A DNA stretch of 64,000 nucleotides from Kosakonia cowanii JCM 10956 = DSM 18146. GTDB taxonomy: Bacteria; Pseudomonadota; Gammaproteobacteria; Enterobacterales; Enterobacteriaceae. The stretch is taken from contig NZ_CP019445.1 of assembly GCF_001975225.1 (NCBI RefSeq), forward strand, positions 3,968,001 through 4,032,000, read 5' to 3'. The notes under the pieces are model-generated. The model ran no database searches, was not told where the DNA came from, and saw only the letters and a program-made list of their open reading frames with translations. The number at the start of each line of letters is the position of its first letter. The stretch's first letter is position 1. The position numbers and the translations under genes were made by a program. Below, in pieces: positions 9,108 to 17,588 of the stretch.

Positions 9108-9785
9108 TTAAGCGGCTGCCTGCGGGGCAGCATCTTTGTAAAAGGTGATATCGCGGGACTGGATGGCAAACGCTGGCTGTACCGTCTCGACGGCATTCGG
9201 CGCAGTGGTTGGCTGCGGATCGAAAGACGGCTTACCCGACCAGTAACGCGTTTCCTTCGCCTTCGGCACGTACATGCGCAGCGGCAGCGTGTCACCGGAA
9301 CGGTCAGCGGCTGACAGCACGGCATAGATAGGTAGCGTGGAGTCATGCGCAACCGTAAAGGTCTGCGACTTGGCCGCCTTGTAGGTCGCCAGGTTGCGCT
9401 GGCGGTCATCGGCAAGGAATTGGATCTGCGTGTACTGCTGGTCACCGCCGGACTGTGATACTTCGGTGATCTGCGGGATCTCAGTCCACTCGGCTACTTT
9501 GCTTAATGAACCGGTGCCGGAGCCAGCCGGGAAGAAGTTGGTATCGGTGCTGTTAATCACCCCGATCGTTACGCTGGTGGTCGTCTGCGCCGTGACGCGC
9601 GCCACAAGGCTATCAATCAGAGCCCAGCCACTGGAAACCAGCACCACATCGCCAACAGAGAGGCCGTGGCCGTTTGCAACGGTAATGACAGCGCCTGCGG
9701 CATTGCTGACGCCCGTCACCGCCACGGGCGTGGCGAGTTTCGAGCCGACAAATACCGTGGCGCCATTAGGTAATGCGAAGCCCAT
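9108..9785 (-). CDS. Major tail (tube) protein
   Basis: A 225-residue phage tail tube protein (functional counterpart of lambda V), which polymerises around the tape measure. I chose the ATG at 9785 (MGFALPNGATVFVGSK) because GGAGA lies about 8 bases upstream; the longer frame adds an unlikely leader. The protein has the beta-rich, Gly/Thr/Ser-rich composition of tube proteins (TTTSVTIGVINSTDTNF), then a C-terminal half with WTEIPQITEVSQSGGDQQY. It lies between the U-like gene and G. Confidence 0.85.
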   Translation of the reverse strand: MGFALPNGATVFVGSKLATPVAVTGVSNAAGAVITVANGHGLSVGDVVLVSSGWALIDSLVARVTAQTTTSVTIGVINSTDTNFFPAGSGTGSLSKVAEWTEIPQITEVSQSGGDQQYTQIQFLADDRQRNLATYKAAKSQTFTVAHDSTLPIYAVLSAADRSGDTLPLRMYVPKAKETRYWSGKPSFDPQPTTAPNAVETVQPAFAIQSRDITFYKDAAPQAAA

Positions 9786-9838
9786 AGGGATTCTCCGTAA
9801 TATGAAAGTAAATAAGCCGGCAGAACCGGCAGGGATGA

Positions 9839-10249
9839 TCAAGCTGAGATATCAGCCCGATAGTTGATGCTGACGGGGATGGAGTAGAACACGCCGTCCG
9901 CTATGCCGGGGTAAATGGCGGGCGGTGATGTCACCCAGGCGGTAAAGCCATCGCCTGGGATCTCTTGGTTCTCCGGGAACAACCCGGCGACGCGGCGGGC
10001 CAGCATTCTGGCCTGTGATTTGCCGCCACCCGCTGGCGCGACGACGGTGACCTGATACACGCCGGGATAGACGCGACAGCCCCCGGCCATATCAATGCTG
10101 TACGGCTGCGCGGGCATATCATGGGAGATCAGATACAGACCGTCGCCAGACGGGTCGAATTGAATGTTACCCCACGCCACCCGCACGCCCTCGCCGTCTG
10201 CCCACAGACCCAACATGGCCTCAAGCGCCGTTGTGATGTCCGGTATCAT
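9839..10249 (-). CDS. Tail terminator / minor tail protein U-like
   Basis: A 136-residue protein in the position of lambda U, which caps the tail tube and joins it to the head. The start at 10249 (MIPDITTALEAMLGLWAD) overlaps the preceding gene by 29 bases and gives a normal N-terminus for this type. The central ISHDMPAQPYSID and the C-terminal YSIPVSINYRADISA resemble DUF4128-type phage proteins. Function is assigned from order and size. Confidence 0.72.
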   Translation of the reverse strand: MIPDITTALEAMLGLWADGEGVRVAWGNIQFDPSGDGLYLISHDMPAQPYSIDMAGGCRVYPGVYQVTVVAPAGGGKSQARMLARRVAGLFPENQEIPGDGFTAWVTSPPAIYPGIADGVFYSIPVSINYRADISA

Positions 10250-10829
10250 TTTTAACCTCGCTGACTGCCTCGCTGAAGTACAGCTGGAACTCGGCAGCGG
10301 TGATGCGCACCATGCCGCCGGGAGCCTGGCTGGAATGCCCCATCTCCAGACGGTATGAGTACGGGACGTTATTGCAGAAGTAGATATCGCGCACACCGAC
10401 TTTAAACAGGCCCAGCGTGACATTTCCGGCAGCCATCGTCAGATGGCCAGCTTTATCTACCCGCCCCGTTTCGTCGGTAGTGCGCGCATCAAAGGAGACC
10501 TGCCAGTTGCCACGAAAACGCCCGCCCGTATAGCCCGGCGGCGCTTTCAGGTCCATGCCGTCCTTAACTTTGCGGCCTGGCCGCAGCCGGCCTGCTTTAG
10601 TCAGGTTGTCCGGGTTTTGCCGCAGCAGACTGTTATGCTCTACAACCGCCGCGTTATAGGCCGCCGCCGTCTGGTTCACTGCCCACAGCTCTGGATTGCC
10701 GACAGGCGACATCTGCACCAGCCGCGCCAGGATTTTGATGCCGATCACGCGCACCACTTCCTCCTGTCGCTCCTTTGCCTGGCTGACGAACGCATTAATG
10801 GACGCCATAAACGACTGGTTATCTGCCAT
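10221..10829 (-). CDS. Minor tail protein Z / HK97 gp10-like
   Basis: A 202-residue head-tail joining protein. It has an amphipathic helix near the N-terminus (INAFVSQAKERQEEVVRVIG), followed by LARLVQMSPVGNP, the usual opening of gp10/Z-like proteins. The later YSYRLEMGHSSQAPGGMVR is also typical of that group (the Y-x-x-x-xE-x-G-x-S-x-QAPxGM pattern). It lies between the small connector and the U-like gene. Confidence 0.82.
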   Translation of the reverse strand: MADNQSFMASINAFVSQAKERQEEVVRVIGIKILARLVQMSPVGNPELWAVNQTAAAYNAAVVEHNSLLRQNPDNLTKAGRLRPGRKVKDGMDLKAPPGYTGGRFRGNWQVSFDARTTDETGRVDKAGHLTMAAGNVTLGLFKVGVRDIYFCNNVPYSYRLEMGHSSQAPGGMVRITAAEFQLYFSEAVSEVKNDTGHHNGA

Positions 10830-10830
10830 G

Positions 10831-11181
10831 TCATGCCCTCAGCTGAGCGCGGTAGCACAACAGCAGCTTGCCAGGATTGACCGGGTTGGGCTTCTCAATG
10901 CGGTACCATTTGCCGTCCACGTCTACCATGTCACCGGTGCGCAGCTCGGTATCAGCAGTAAACACAATACGCATGTCGCCGTTTATGATGACCGTACCGT
11001 CAATTTCGCCGGGTCTATACTCAGTCCGCACGCCGATCGCAGTGAAGGTCTTATCCGGCTCGCGATGCTCAACGCCGCCGATGACCGTTACTGTGCCCTT
11101 GCGCTTAACCGGGTACGCCGCGCCGTTCTCAGTGAGCAGGCGCGTGCTGGTGGCTTTCATGCGGGTGTAGTTAACTGGCAT
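10831..11181 (-). CDS. Head-tail connector/completion protein
   Basis: A 116-residue protein in the position of the small beta-barrel adaptors (lambda FII-like, HK97 gp7-like) that close the head after packaging. The start is taken at 11181 (MPVNYTRMKATSTRLL), one base beyond the stop of the upstream gene. The C-terminal RTGDMVDVDGKWYRIEKPNPVNPGK, seen as two segments, fits a beta-barrel head closure protein. Assignment rests mainly on gene order. Confidence 0.65.
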   Translation of the reverse strand: MPVNYTRMKATSTRLLTENGAAYPVKRKGTVTVIGGVEHREPDKTFTAIGVRTEYRPGEIDGTVIINGDMRIVFTADTELRTGDMVDVDGKWYRIEKPNPVNPGKLLLCYRAQLRA

Positions 11182-11182
11182 A

Positions 11183-11665
11183 TTACGCACGCTCCGCAAA
11201 AGCGTTTACTGCATAGCCACGACCACCAGCCAGCTCGCCGAGCAAAGCCATCACCGCCGGGTAAGAAGGTCTGAACACTTCGCCGTCAGCGACGGCATAC
11301 GTCGTGGTTACGGCTCCCTCCACGCGCTCGGACTTCACAGCTGCTTCTCGCACACTGCCCAGCAGATCGCCATCCATCGCCTCGACCGCCAGCATGCATT
11401 GCGCAGTAACAACCTGAGGCGGTACCTCTCCGGCGGGCAGTTCGTATCCGTCCAGTTCGATGCCCGCGCGCGGCCACGCCAGCGGCTGCTGTGGTTCGCT
11501 TCGCCAGCCGGCCCAGTCCAGCCCCTCAAGGTAATCCATCGCCCGGATGAGCAATGGCGCGATCTTTTCCGGCAGCGTGATATCGCGCAGATCGGCAAAG
11601 GCTTTCAAATCCACCTCGCCTGCATAGCTGTTCATGGCCGGTGAAGTGATATCGGTAATGATCAT
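11183..11665 (-). CDS. Head-tail adaptor, DnaT-like phage protein family
   Basis: A 160-residue protein of the family often labelled putative DnaT-like ssDNA-binding protein, found between the capsid and connector genes. It begins MIITDITSPAMNSYAG and contains IRAMDYLEGLDWAGWRSEP. A TTG four codons upstream is also possible, but the ATG has a better-placed GGGTG. By position it is a head-tail adaptor (HK97 gp6-like). The DnaT name should not be read as a replication role. Confidence 0.72.
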   Translation of the reverse strand: MIITDITSPAMNSYAGEVDLKAFADLRDITLPEKIAPLLIRAMDYLEGLDWAGWRSEPQQPLAWPRAGIELDGYELPAGEVPPQVVTAQCMLAVEAMDGDLLGSVREAAVKSERVEGAVTTTYAVADGEVFRPSYPAVMALLGELAGGRGYAVNAFAERA

Positions 11666-11674
11666 CGTTGCACC

Positions 11675-11699
11675 CAAAGAAACGGGGCTTGCGCCCCGT
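11675..11699 (-). terminator. GNRA-loop hairpin with T-tract after capsid/Ig-like frame
   Basis: On the minus strand ACGGGGC and GCCCCGT enclose GCAA and are followed by TTTCTTT. It separates the highly expressed capsid from the connector genes. Confidence 0.65.
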
Positions 11700-11702
11700 C
11701 AG

Positions 11703-11987
11703 TTAGTCTTCGGCAGCGGCAGTGAAAGTGATTTCTTCACTGGTTTGCGCCACTCCATCAGCTGTACCCGTCACGGTGAACGTTCCGGCGGTATCAGAGG
11801 TGAGTTTCACCGTAGCGCCGCCGGCAGAGCCGGTCTGTGATCCCTCAGTGCTCAGCGTGCCGCCAGTAGACGACCAGACGACAGCTACTCCGGACACGCC
11901 CGCGCCGTTACGGGTGTATTTCAGGGAAAAGGTAACCGCATCAATACTGTCAGCAGTTGCGGAGGTTTTATCAGCTGACAGTGTTAC
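11703..11987 (-). CDS. Ig-like (BIG2-type) domain, probable frameshift extension of capsid
   Basis: The frame from 11987 encodes about 94 residues starting VTLSADKTSATADSID. It has the bacterial Ig-like pattern: VTFSLKYTRNGAGVSGVAV, WSSTGGTLS, then GTFTVTGTADG and a final ITFTAAAED. There is no ATG, and the first GTG (11897) is inside the domain and would cut off a strand. The frame is -1 relative to the capsid gene and overlaps its final codons TCG GGG GAG TAA. Ig-like domains appended to capsid or tail proteins by frameshift are known in lambdoid phages and decorate the virion surface. The GGGGGA run is a possible slip point, but it is not a canonical heptamer. Confidence 0.7.
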   Translation of the reverse strand, partial: VTLSADKTSATADSIDAVTFSLKYTRNGAGVSGVAVVWSSTGGTLSTEGSQTGSAGGATVKLTSDTAGTFTVTGTADGVAQTSEEITFTAAAED

Positions 11988-12937
11988 TCCCCCGATGCGG
12001 CCCCCAGCTTGATCAGCACACCTGCAGTGGATTTGTTGCTCGTGAAATGCTTTTTCCAGTTACCGGCCGTGCCGATGGCGGTAAGATCCGGGTTCTCGCC
12101 TTTGGCCGTGTCCCAGCTGTAGCCCAGCAGCTCAACGTTGACTGTACCTTCCGCGCGATAGCCGACCGCAAGGTTTTCTTGATCGTTGATGTCGTAGGAG
12201 CGGAAGCCCGGCGCCTGGGATTCAGTCACGGTCACCGCACCGGCCACCAGCCCCAGAATAGCGGCGGCATCCATGGTATCGGTCACCAGCACGGGCTTAC
12301 CCAGGGTACCCGGCTGGCCGCCGTACACCACCACACCCGCTTCTTCGTATATCTTGCTGGCGATCGCCTCGTCCACAATGTCGAAGTAGGTGGCGGAGTG
12401 CATAACGAACAGCACTACGCGGTTGAATTTGTCACCGTATTTGCGCAGGCCGCGCGTCAGGGTTTTCTTCCCGTCGGTTTCGATATCGGCGGTCACCACC
12501 ATATCGGTGTTTGCTCCGATTGCCGCCGTCAGCGCCTTCAGGCCATATTTCACGTAGCCTTCCAGTGTAGCGTCAGCCACATCAACGCCAATCACTTCGG
12601 AGAACTCGTCAACCGTGCGGCCACGGCGTTTAAAGGCTTCCTCAGTGGTTTCGTACGGACCGTATTTCCACGGTGCCTTAACAGACACCGCCTCACCGGC
12701 ACCGATTTTTTTACCATTCACCTTGCCGGTGGAGTTCACATCACGCGATTCGATGGAGCCACCTACTTTGTAGAAGGCGCGCTTGCGGAAGTCGCCTTCA
12801 ATGAGCTCATTGTCCAGCAGGATCGCGCCATTGGAGGAAGTGTTGAACACTTCCAGATTGTCCTGGCGGCGCTCGAGGAAAGCGGTCTGCGCCAGATCGT
12901 CATAGATGACCAGATCGTTATTAACAGTTGTAGCCAT
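11984..12937 (-). CDS. Major capsid protein (Gp13-like family)
   Basis: A 317-residue protein that forms the icosahedral head. It begins MATTVNNDLVIYDDLAQTAF and has the features of the Gp13-like capsid family, including VNSTGKVNGKKIGAGEAV, FVMHSATYFDIVDEA and the C-terminal WDTAKGENPDLTAIG. It follows the scaffold gene by 12 bases. The stop overlaps an Ig-like reading frame that may be fused on by frameshift. Order scaffold-capsid-adaptor supports the call. Confidence 0.9.
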   Translation of the reverse strand: MATTVNNDLVIYDDLAQTAFLERRQDNLEVFNTSSNGAILLDNELIEGDFRKRAFYKVGGSIESRDVNSTGKVNGKKIGAGEAVSVKAPWKYGPYETTEEAFKRRGRTVDEFSEVIGVDVADATLEGYVKYGLKALTAAIGANTDMVVTADIETDGKKTLTRGLRKYGDKFNRVVLFVMHSATYFDIVDEAIASKIYEEAGVVVYGGQPGTLGKPVLVTDTMDAAAILGLVAGAVTVTESQAPGFRSYDINDQENLAVGYRAEGTVNVELLGYSWDTAKGENPDLTAIGTAGNWKKHFTSNKSTAGVLIKLGAASGE

Positions 12938-12949
12938 TGAGTAAGTCTC

Positions 12950-13720
12950 TTATTTCGGAAGTTTGAGGAAGGCCTGCTGGCCATGCTTGCGGATATAGTC
13001 CGCCTTATCGCTGGCGCTCATCTCTGAACGTTTCTGACTGCCACCACCGCCTGGCTTGTGTCCACCCGCGCCGGTACCTTCAGCGCGCGGGAACAGGTGC
13101 GGGGCCGTCTCCTTGAGCGACTCAGCCCATTCAAGCGGGCTTAGTGGGGTTTTGCCGTCCTTACCGAACAGAACGTCGCCATTTGCATCAACTGCTACGG
13201 CCTCGCCTTCGTCGTTGAGCTGGAATGTGCCTTTGGCACGCAGGATCAGGTCATCGGATGCTTCCGCCAGTGCGCCAGCTTTTGACGCTGCCGACCGGAT
13301 GGCATCGCCGAGAACGCGATCCCGGAATTTGCCGGAGAACGCTTCGGCTTTATCCGCGCGTTCATTGGCCGCTTTGATCTGCTTATCAACATCAGCGCGC
13401 AGGCGCTCGGTGCGTTTATCCAGCACCTCATCAATTTTCCCGGCGGCAATCAGCTTTGCCTCTTCGTCGTCAGAAAATCGCTGCAGGATGCCGCGCACCG
13501 CATCTGGGTCGATACCGTCAAAGCGAGACAAATTGTCTTTCTGCTGCTTGATGGTGCCCAGCAGCTCGGAGTTTTTGGTTTTCAGGCCGGAGACCTGGGC
13601 AGCGACCTGATCATCAATCAGCTTCTGAATTTCTGGCGTAATTTCGGTACCGCCGCCCCCGCCGCCCTGGCCATCATCTTCTGGTGCGTAGTATTTCAGG
13701 AGCATATTTCGGATTAACAT
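12950..13720 (-). CDS. Capsid scaffolding protein
   Basis: A 256-residue, strongly charged, helical protein just before the capsid gene. Residues about 25-140 are coiled coil (IQKLIDDQVAAQVSGLKTKN and so on). The C-terminal part is Gly/Lys-rich with a helix-turn-helix-like basic end (SASDKADYIRKHGQQAF), a common capsid-binding arrangement. It would direct procapsid assembly and then leave. The start at 13720 (MLIRNMLLKYYAPEDDG) could be shortened to the second Met. Confidence 0.82.
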   Translation of the reverse strand: MLIRNMLLKYYAPEDDGQGGGGGGTEITPEIQKLIDDQVAAQVSGLKTKNSELLGTIKQQKDNLSRFDGIDPDAVRGILQRFSDDEEAKLIAAGKIDEVLDKRTERLRADVDKQIKAANERADKAEAFSGKFRDRVLGDAIRSAASKAGALAEASDDLILRAKGTFQLNDEGEAVAVDANGDVLFGKDGKTPLSPLEWAESLKETAPHLFPRAEGTGAGGHKPGGGGSQKRSEMSASDKADYIRKHGQQAFLKLPK

Positions 13721-13753
13721 GATTTCCCCTTGGGATGTTATGGGCCTCGCCCA

Positions 13754-13780
13754 ATAAAAAAGGCTGCCCGGAGGCAGCCG
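13754..13780 (-). terminator. Intrinsic terminator between head morphogenesis and scaffold genes
   Basis: A perfect 7-bp stem GGCTGCC/GGCAGCC with loop TCCG on the minus strand is followed by TTTTTTATT. Confidence 0.75.
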
Positions 13781-13801
13781 TAATTAAAAAATGTTTTGGG
13801 A

Positions 13802-14886
13802 TCAACTGAGCGCTTTAAGGCGGGCCAGGCTTATCCATTCCCCCTTGTCTGTGAACATTTCCCCGAGCTTCAGCTCGCCAGCGCGGTAAAGCGCGGCCCG
13901 CTCCGGCCGAGAATCTCATCCTGTCGCGGCAGCGACTGCCGGGCCAGCCAGTCAAGATATGTGGTATCCGCTGGCACCTGCCCGTCCATGCTGGCGCGAG
14001 TATCTTCATCCAGCTCGTTACTGTCGATCCCAAGCTCACGCCATGATTTGGTAATCAGCGTCTCCGTGGAACGGCAGCAGAAATGGATTTTCCCCGGCCC
14101 CTGCAGATAAGGAACCTTGTGACCGACAGGTTTGTTGTCCAGAGTGTAACGGAGGCGATCACGGATGATGCACGTCGGCGTGGTTTTGTTGTCCAGGGTG
14201 GAGAGCCACTGTTTACCTTTCAGGACATCGCCGTTGGCTTCTGCAAAATTAGTCCGCGCCGTGGCTGCCAGGTGATTCACAGCCGTTTTGGTAATGCTGG
14301 CGGCATTGGTCCGGCTGAGCTGCAGCGCCCCGTCCTTATAGCCTTTGCTGGCGATCCCGCGAACCTGCCGGGCAATGGTCTCCGTGGTATCACCCTGCAG
14401 GTAGCCGCGACGCATTGCATTAACAACGCGTGCCATGCGGTCGGCTTCAAGGTTATCGGCCCATTCGCTCAACAGACGTCCCTGAAAGGGCTGGGCCATG
14501 GCGGCCGCGTAAAGCTGCTCAGGCGTGATGCTCTGCAGTGGGTACCGCTCTTTCACCCGCTGCGGCAGCAGTGAATCAAACAGGCTCAGTTGATAGCCTG
14601 CTTCATGCCCGGCCAGCTGCAGGAGCTCATCCTCCAGGCTGGTCTGCATGCCCGCTATTGCCTGCTGGTTAAGCTCGCGTACGCTCCCCAGCATGCTTTC
14701 CAGTCGGCTGACCGTAAACTGACTGGTGGGCAGGCTGTCCATCGCCAACAGCAGCCGTGCGGTAAGCTCAGCGTCTCTGTCGTCCAGCAGCTTAACCATG
14801 CGGTTTGCCACACCAGTGCTATAACGGCTGATCCAGACGGTGTGGGCTATTGCTTCGTCACGTAACATTTCATTTACCGTTGCCAT
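13802..14886 (-). pseudogene. Head morphogenesis protein (Mu gpF-like), frameshifted near its 3' end
   Basis: A minor head protein of the Mu gpF/SPP1 gp7 group, adjacent to the portal. The first frame ends at 13870 after ...QDEILGRSGPRFTALAS. Adding one base at about 13,908 (GGCCGGAGC to GGCCGGGAGC on the minus strand) restores RERAALYRAGELKLGEMF and then TDKGEWISLARLKALS to a stop at 13802, which is the usual end of this family. The restored product is about 361 residues. The ATG at 14886 overlaps the portal end; a second ATG lies at 14868. The core motifs (STLDNKTTPTCIIRD, HFCCRSTETLI) are intact. It may be a sequencing error. Confidence 0.78.
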
Positions 14887-16276
14887 CGTTACCGCCAATC
14901 AGGGTGGGGGTGGGATTGTGCAGTTCGTCAATGATATCGTCGGGGCTGTCTGCTGGGTTGATGAGGTCAAGCTTCTGCAGCGCACGAATCATATCAGTGT
15001 CGCGGATTGCACCGGACTGCCAGGCGCTCACAATGGCGGTAACCATACCGGACTCGGCGACCTTAGCAATGAACTCCTGGTTGATCGCGTAGGCCGCCTG
15101 CTGCTCGCCGACGCCCAGATATTTCGCGCACCAGCCGATGGCCAGTGAATAGGCCTCCGATACGTTCGAGACGCAGATCCCCAGTACAGAAGTGGACGAT
15201 GTCTGCTCGCTGCTGGACTGCGTTGCGGTTTTCACCGCCGCGTTCTGCTCGATGAGCCGGGCTCCCAGTTGCACCATGTAGTCACGCTTACTGTCCATAG
15301 CCTCTTTCGCCAGCATGTTGGGTTGTGCCTGGGCATAACCAAAGTTGCCCTCTCTGGGCAGCAGCAGCGGCGAGCGGGAGCCGATTTTAACCCCCTTCTT
15401 TTCCAGATGATCGCGCCATCCTTCATCAAGTCCCGTCATGTAGGGCTGGACCTGGCCGCAGAACCACACGCTGTCTTCGTAATCAGCACTGTTCCGGAAG
15501 TGACCATGGTTTATCTCCACCAGCGCGGCGAGTGGTGAGTCGTCGATAGTCGGATCGTTGTTCTGCGCGCCGACGAAGGTAAACGGGATTTCGTCCCAGC
15601 TGTCTTTGCCTTTGGGCTTCGGCTGGTATTCACTGGTAACAGCGTATGTAGCGGAACCGGCATCCGCGCTGCGGCGCCACACCCGGCAGATGAACCGCCC
15701 CTCTTCAAGCGCAAGCTCGCGATACTGGACCTCATCCTTGAACGCGTAGCCATCCTCCTGCTCCACACATTCCCTCAACACCACCAGCACCAACTGATCG
15801 CGTCCGTTGATGCGCTTCGTGCGCCAGTTGATGATGTTCTCGGCCAGATAGCGCAGGATAATGGCCTGCCCACTACCCTCAGCGTAATCGACATAAAGCC
15901 CGTCACGTGCCACCTCCAGCACGTTCTCGGTCACCAGCTGCGACTGCTGGTAAATGCTGGTGCCAGCGCCGTCGGCGTTTTTCAGCAGATAGCTCAGTTT
16001 CTCCGGCGCGGAAAAGGTCGGATCCTTTCGAAAGGCCAGCCCGAGGAGGCCTATCTTGGTATTACCAGTAATCGCATAGAAGACCGCCCGCTGCAGGTAG
16101 TCTTCGTTGCGCTTGCGGTTGCGCATGCTCTTGTCTGTGGAGTCAAGCAAAGGCAGATAGTTGTTGCCCGGTTCTTTTACCGCCTCTGCCCCTTTGCAAA
16201 AGTCCCTGATTTTCTTCCAGGCAGCACTGGCCGCCCGGTGCTCAGGACGAACCCAGGTGATGTCGTTATTAGCCAT
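14870..16276 (-). CDS. Portal protein (DUF4055 family)
   Basis: A 468-residue protein of the DUF4055 phage family, which by position between terminase and gpF-like protein is the portal, the ring through which DNA is packaged. I start it at 16276 (MANNDITWVRPEHRAAS); the longer frame runs into the terminase gene. Segments such as VTENVLEVARDGLYVDYAEG, then PLAALVEINHGHFRNSADYE and QSSSEQTSSTSVLG are typical. It begins one base after the terminase stop codon. Confidence 0.85.
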   Translation of the reverse strand: MANNDITWVRPEHRAASAAWKKIRDFCKGAEAVKEPGNNYLPLLDSTDKSMRNRKRNEDYLQRAVFYAITGNTKIGLLGLAFRKDPTFSAPEKLSYLLKNADGAGTSIYQQSQLVTENVLEVARDGLYVDYAEGSGQAIILRYLAENIINWRTKRINGRDQLVLVVLRECVEQEDGYAFKDEVQYRELALEEGRFICRVWRRSADAGSATYAVTSEYQPKPKGKDSWDEIPFTFVGAQNNDPTIDDSPLAALVEINHGHFRNSADYEDSVWFCGQVQPYMTGLDEGWRDHLEKKGVKIGSRSPLLLPREGNFGYAQAQPNMLAKEAMDSKRDYMVQLGARLIEQNAAVKTATQSSSEQTSSTSVLGICVSNVSEAYSLAIGWCAKYLGVGEQQAAYAINQEFIAKVAESGMVTAIVSAWQSGAIRDTDMIRALQKLDLINPADSPDDIIDELHNPTPTLIGGNDGNGK

Positions 16277-16277
16277 A

Positions 16278-17588
16278 TCAGAAGGTGGTATCCATAGTGA
16301 TTGAGTATGCAGGTTTGACGATGGGGTAATCCTTAACAATGAAATACCCGCCACCATCGTTGGGGTGATCGTTATCTGCCTTTTTGTCCGGCTCGCCGTT
16401 TTTATCCCATACCTGCTGCTCAAGACTTTCCGTATAGACCGGGCAGCGCTGGACATTAACCAGATAACGCCGTTCGCCCAGCGCATTACAGAACATGGCG
16501 TTCATCGAGTTGATACGATCTTTCACCGGCGGGTTGGAAGCGTTAACAATGACGCTGAACCCCGCTTCTCTAAGCTGGGCAATATCGGTCAGGCTGGCGC
16601 AGTTGGATTTGCGGCTGTCGCCGGAGGCATCCGGATATATGTAGATCTGGCGGCTGGCAACGTAGCGGCCGCCCTCATAGCGCCAGAACTCTTCCTGAAT
16701 GCGTTTGATCATTGCTGGAGTGTCATAGACCTTCACCAACTCCCGCACCGCGCGCGGCAACCCTTCACGCTTCACATGAACGATTGCTGCCATCTTACCG
16801 ACGTTGAAGTCCATGCCGATAAACAGCGGCTCGCCCGGCTGCTCTTCATCTGTGCAGTTGTTCAGCCTGCGATCGAACTGGTGGTAAATGGTGCCGCTTG
16901 TCAGGTTAGTGAAATGCCCGCGCAAGTAGGCTTTTATCAGCTCTGGTGGATAGCTCGCCAGCAGCGAGGGAATATAGTCATCAGGCAGGTTCGCTTCATT
17001 ATCAAACGTGGAAGCCTGCACAAGTCCGTACAGGGTTGCCAGCTCAGGCTTATCGCGCACTGCCTTAACGAACTGCTGATAAACGAACTTATACCCTTCT
17101 GGTGTGGTGGTAACGTCAATGCCGTTACGCAGTCCAGCGACCTTATAGCGCATACGGGCGATGATTTTCCGCCATGCCTGCTGCGCTTTGAGGGCGGGCA
17201 TCACGTCGAGCTCATCCACCAGCGCGTTGCCGATTTTAAAGCCGACAATCGTGGCCGGTTTCTCCATTGAGCGGCAGATGGTGGTGCCGCGGTACTGCCT
17301 TCCAGCGTAGAAATGGACTTCTTTGTTGCTCTCGTTGATCTGGACCTTAAGGCCCCAGTCGAACGCCACCTCCTCCACTGTCGGATAGAAGATGTCCCGG
17401 ATTTGCGGATAGGTCGGAGCGAAGTAGCCCTGGTTGATTTTGGGATGTTCCCACATCCCCTTGCAGATGCCGCCACAGCCCACCCATGTTTTACCGGAGC
17501 CGAAGCCTGCCACATAGGCTTTGAATTTATGCGACATCGCCAGAAATCGCGCCTGCGGTACGTTAAGGGTCGGCGATATCCCCGTCAT
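16278..17588 (-). CDS. Terminase large subunit
   Basis: A 436-residue packaging motor and headful/cos nuclease. Walker A is AGFGSGKT at residues 27-34 and the Walker B-like element is NALVDELD at 121-128. The C-terminal nuclease half begins about residue 250 with IGMDFNVGKMAAIVH and includes PDASGDSRKSN. It overlaps the end of the small subunit by 26 bases. No cos or pac sequence could be identified by eye. Confidence 0.92.
   Translation of the reverse strand: MTGISPTLNVPQARFLAMSHKFKAYVAGFGSGKTWVGCGGICKGMWEHPKINQGYFAPTYPQIRDIFYPTVEEVAFDWGLKVQINESNKEVHFYAGRQYRGTTICRSMEKPATIVGFKIGNALVDELDVMPALKAQQAWRKIIARMRYKVAGLRNGIDVTTTPEGYKFVYQQFVKAVRDKPELATLYGLVQASTFDNEANLPDDYIPSLLASYPPELIKAYLRGHFTNLTSGTIYHQFDRRLNNCTDEEQPGEPLFIGMDFNVGKMAAIVHVKREGLPRAVRELVKVYDTPAMIKRIQEEFWRYEGGRYVASRQIYIYPDASGDSRKSNCASLTDIAQLREAGFSVIVNASNPPVKDRINSMNAMFCNALGERRYLVNVQRCPVYTESLEQQVWDKNGEPDKKADNDHPNDGGGYFIVKDYPIVKPAYSITMDTTF

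Noticed and set aside
11957..12940. 327-codon plus-strand frame opposite the capsid gene
   Set aside because: Mirrors the capsid codons almost exactly and has no start signal or family.
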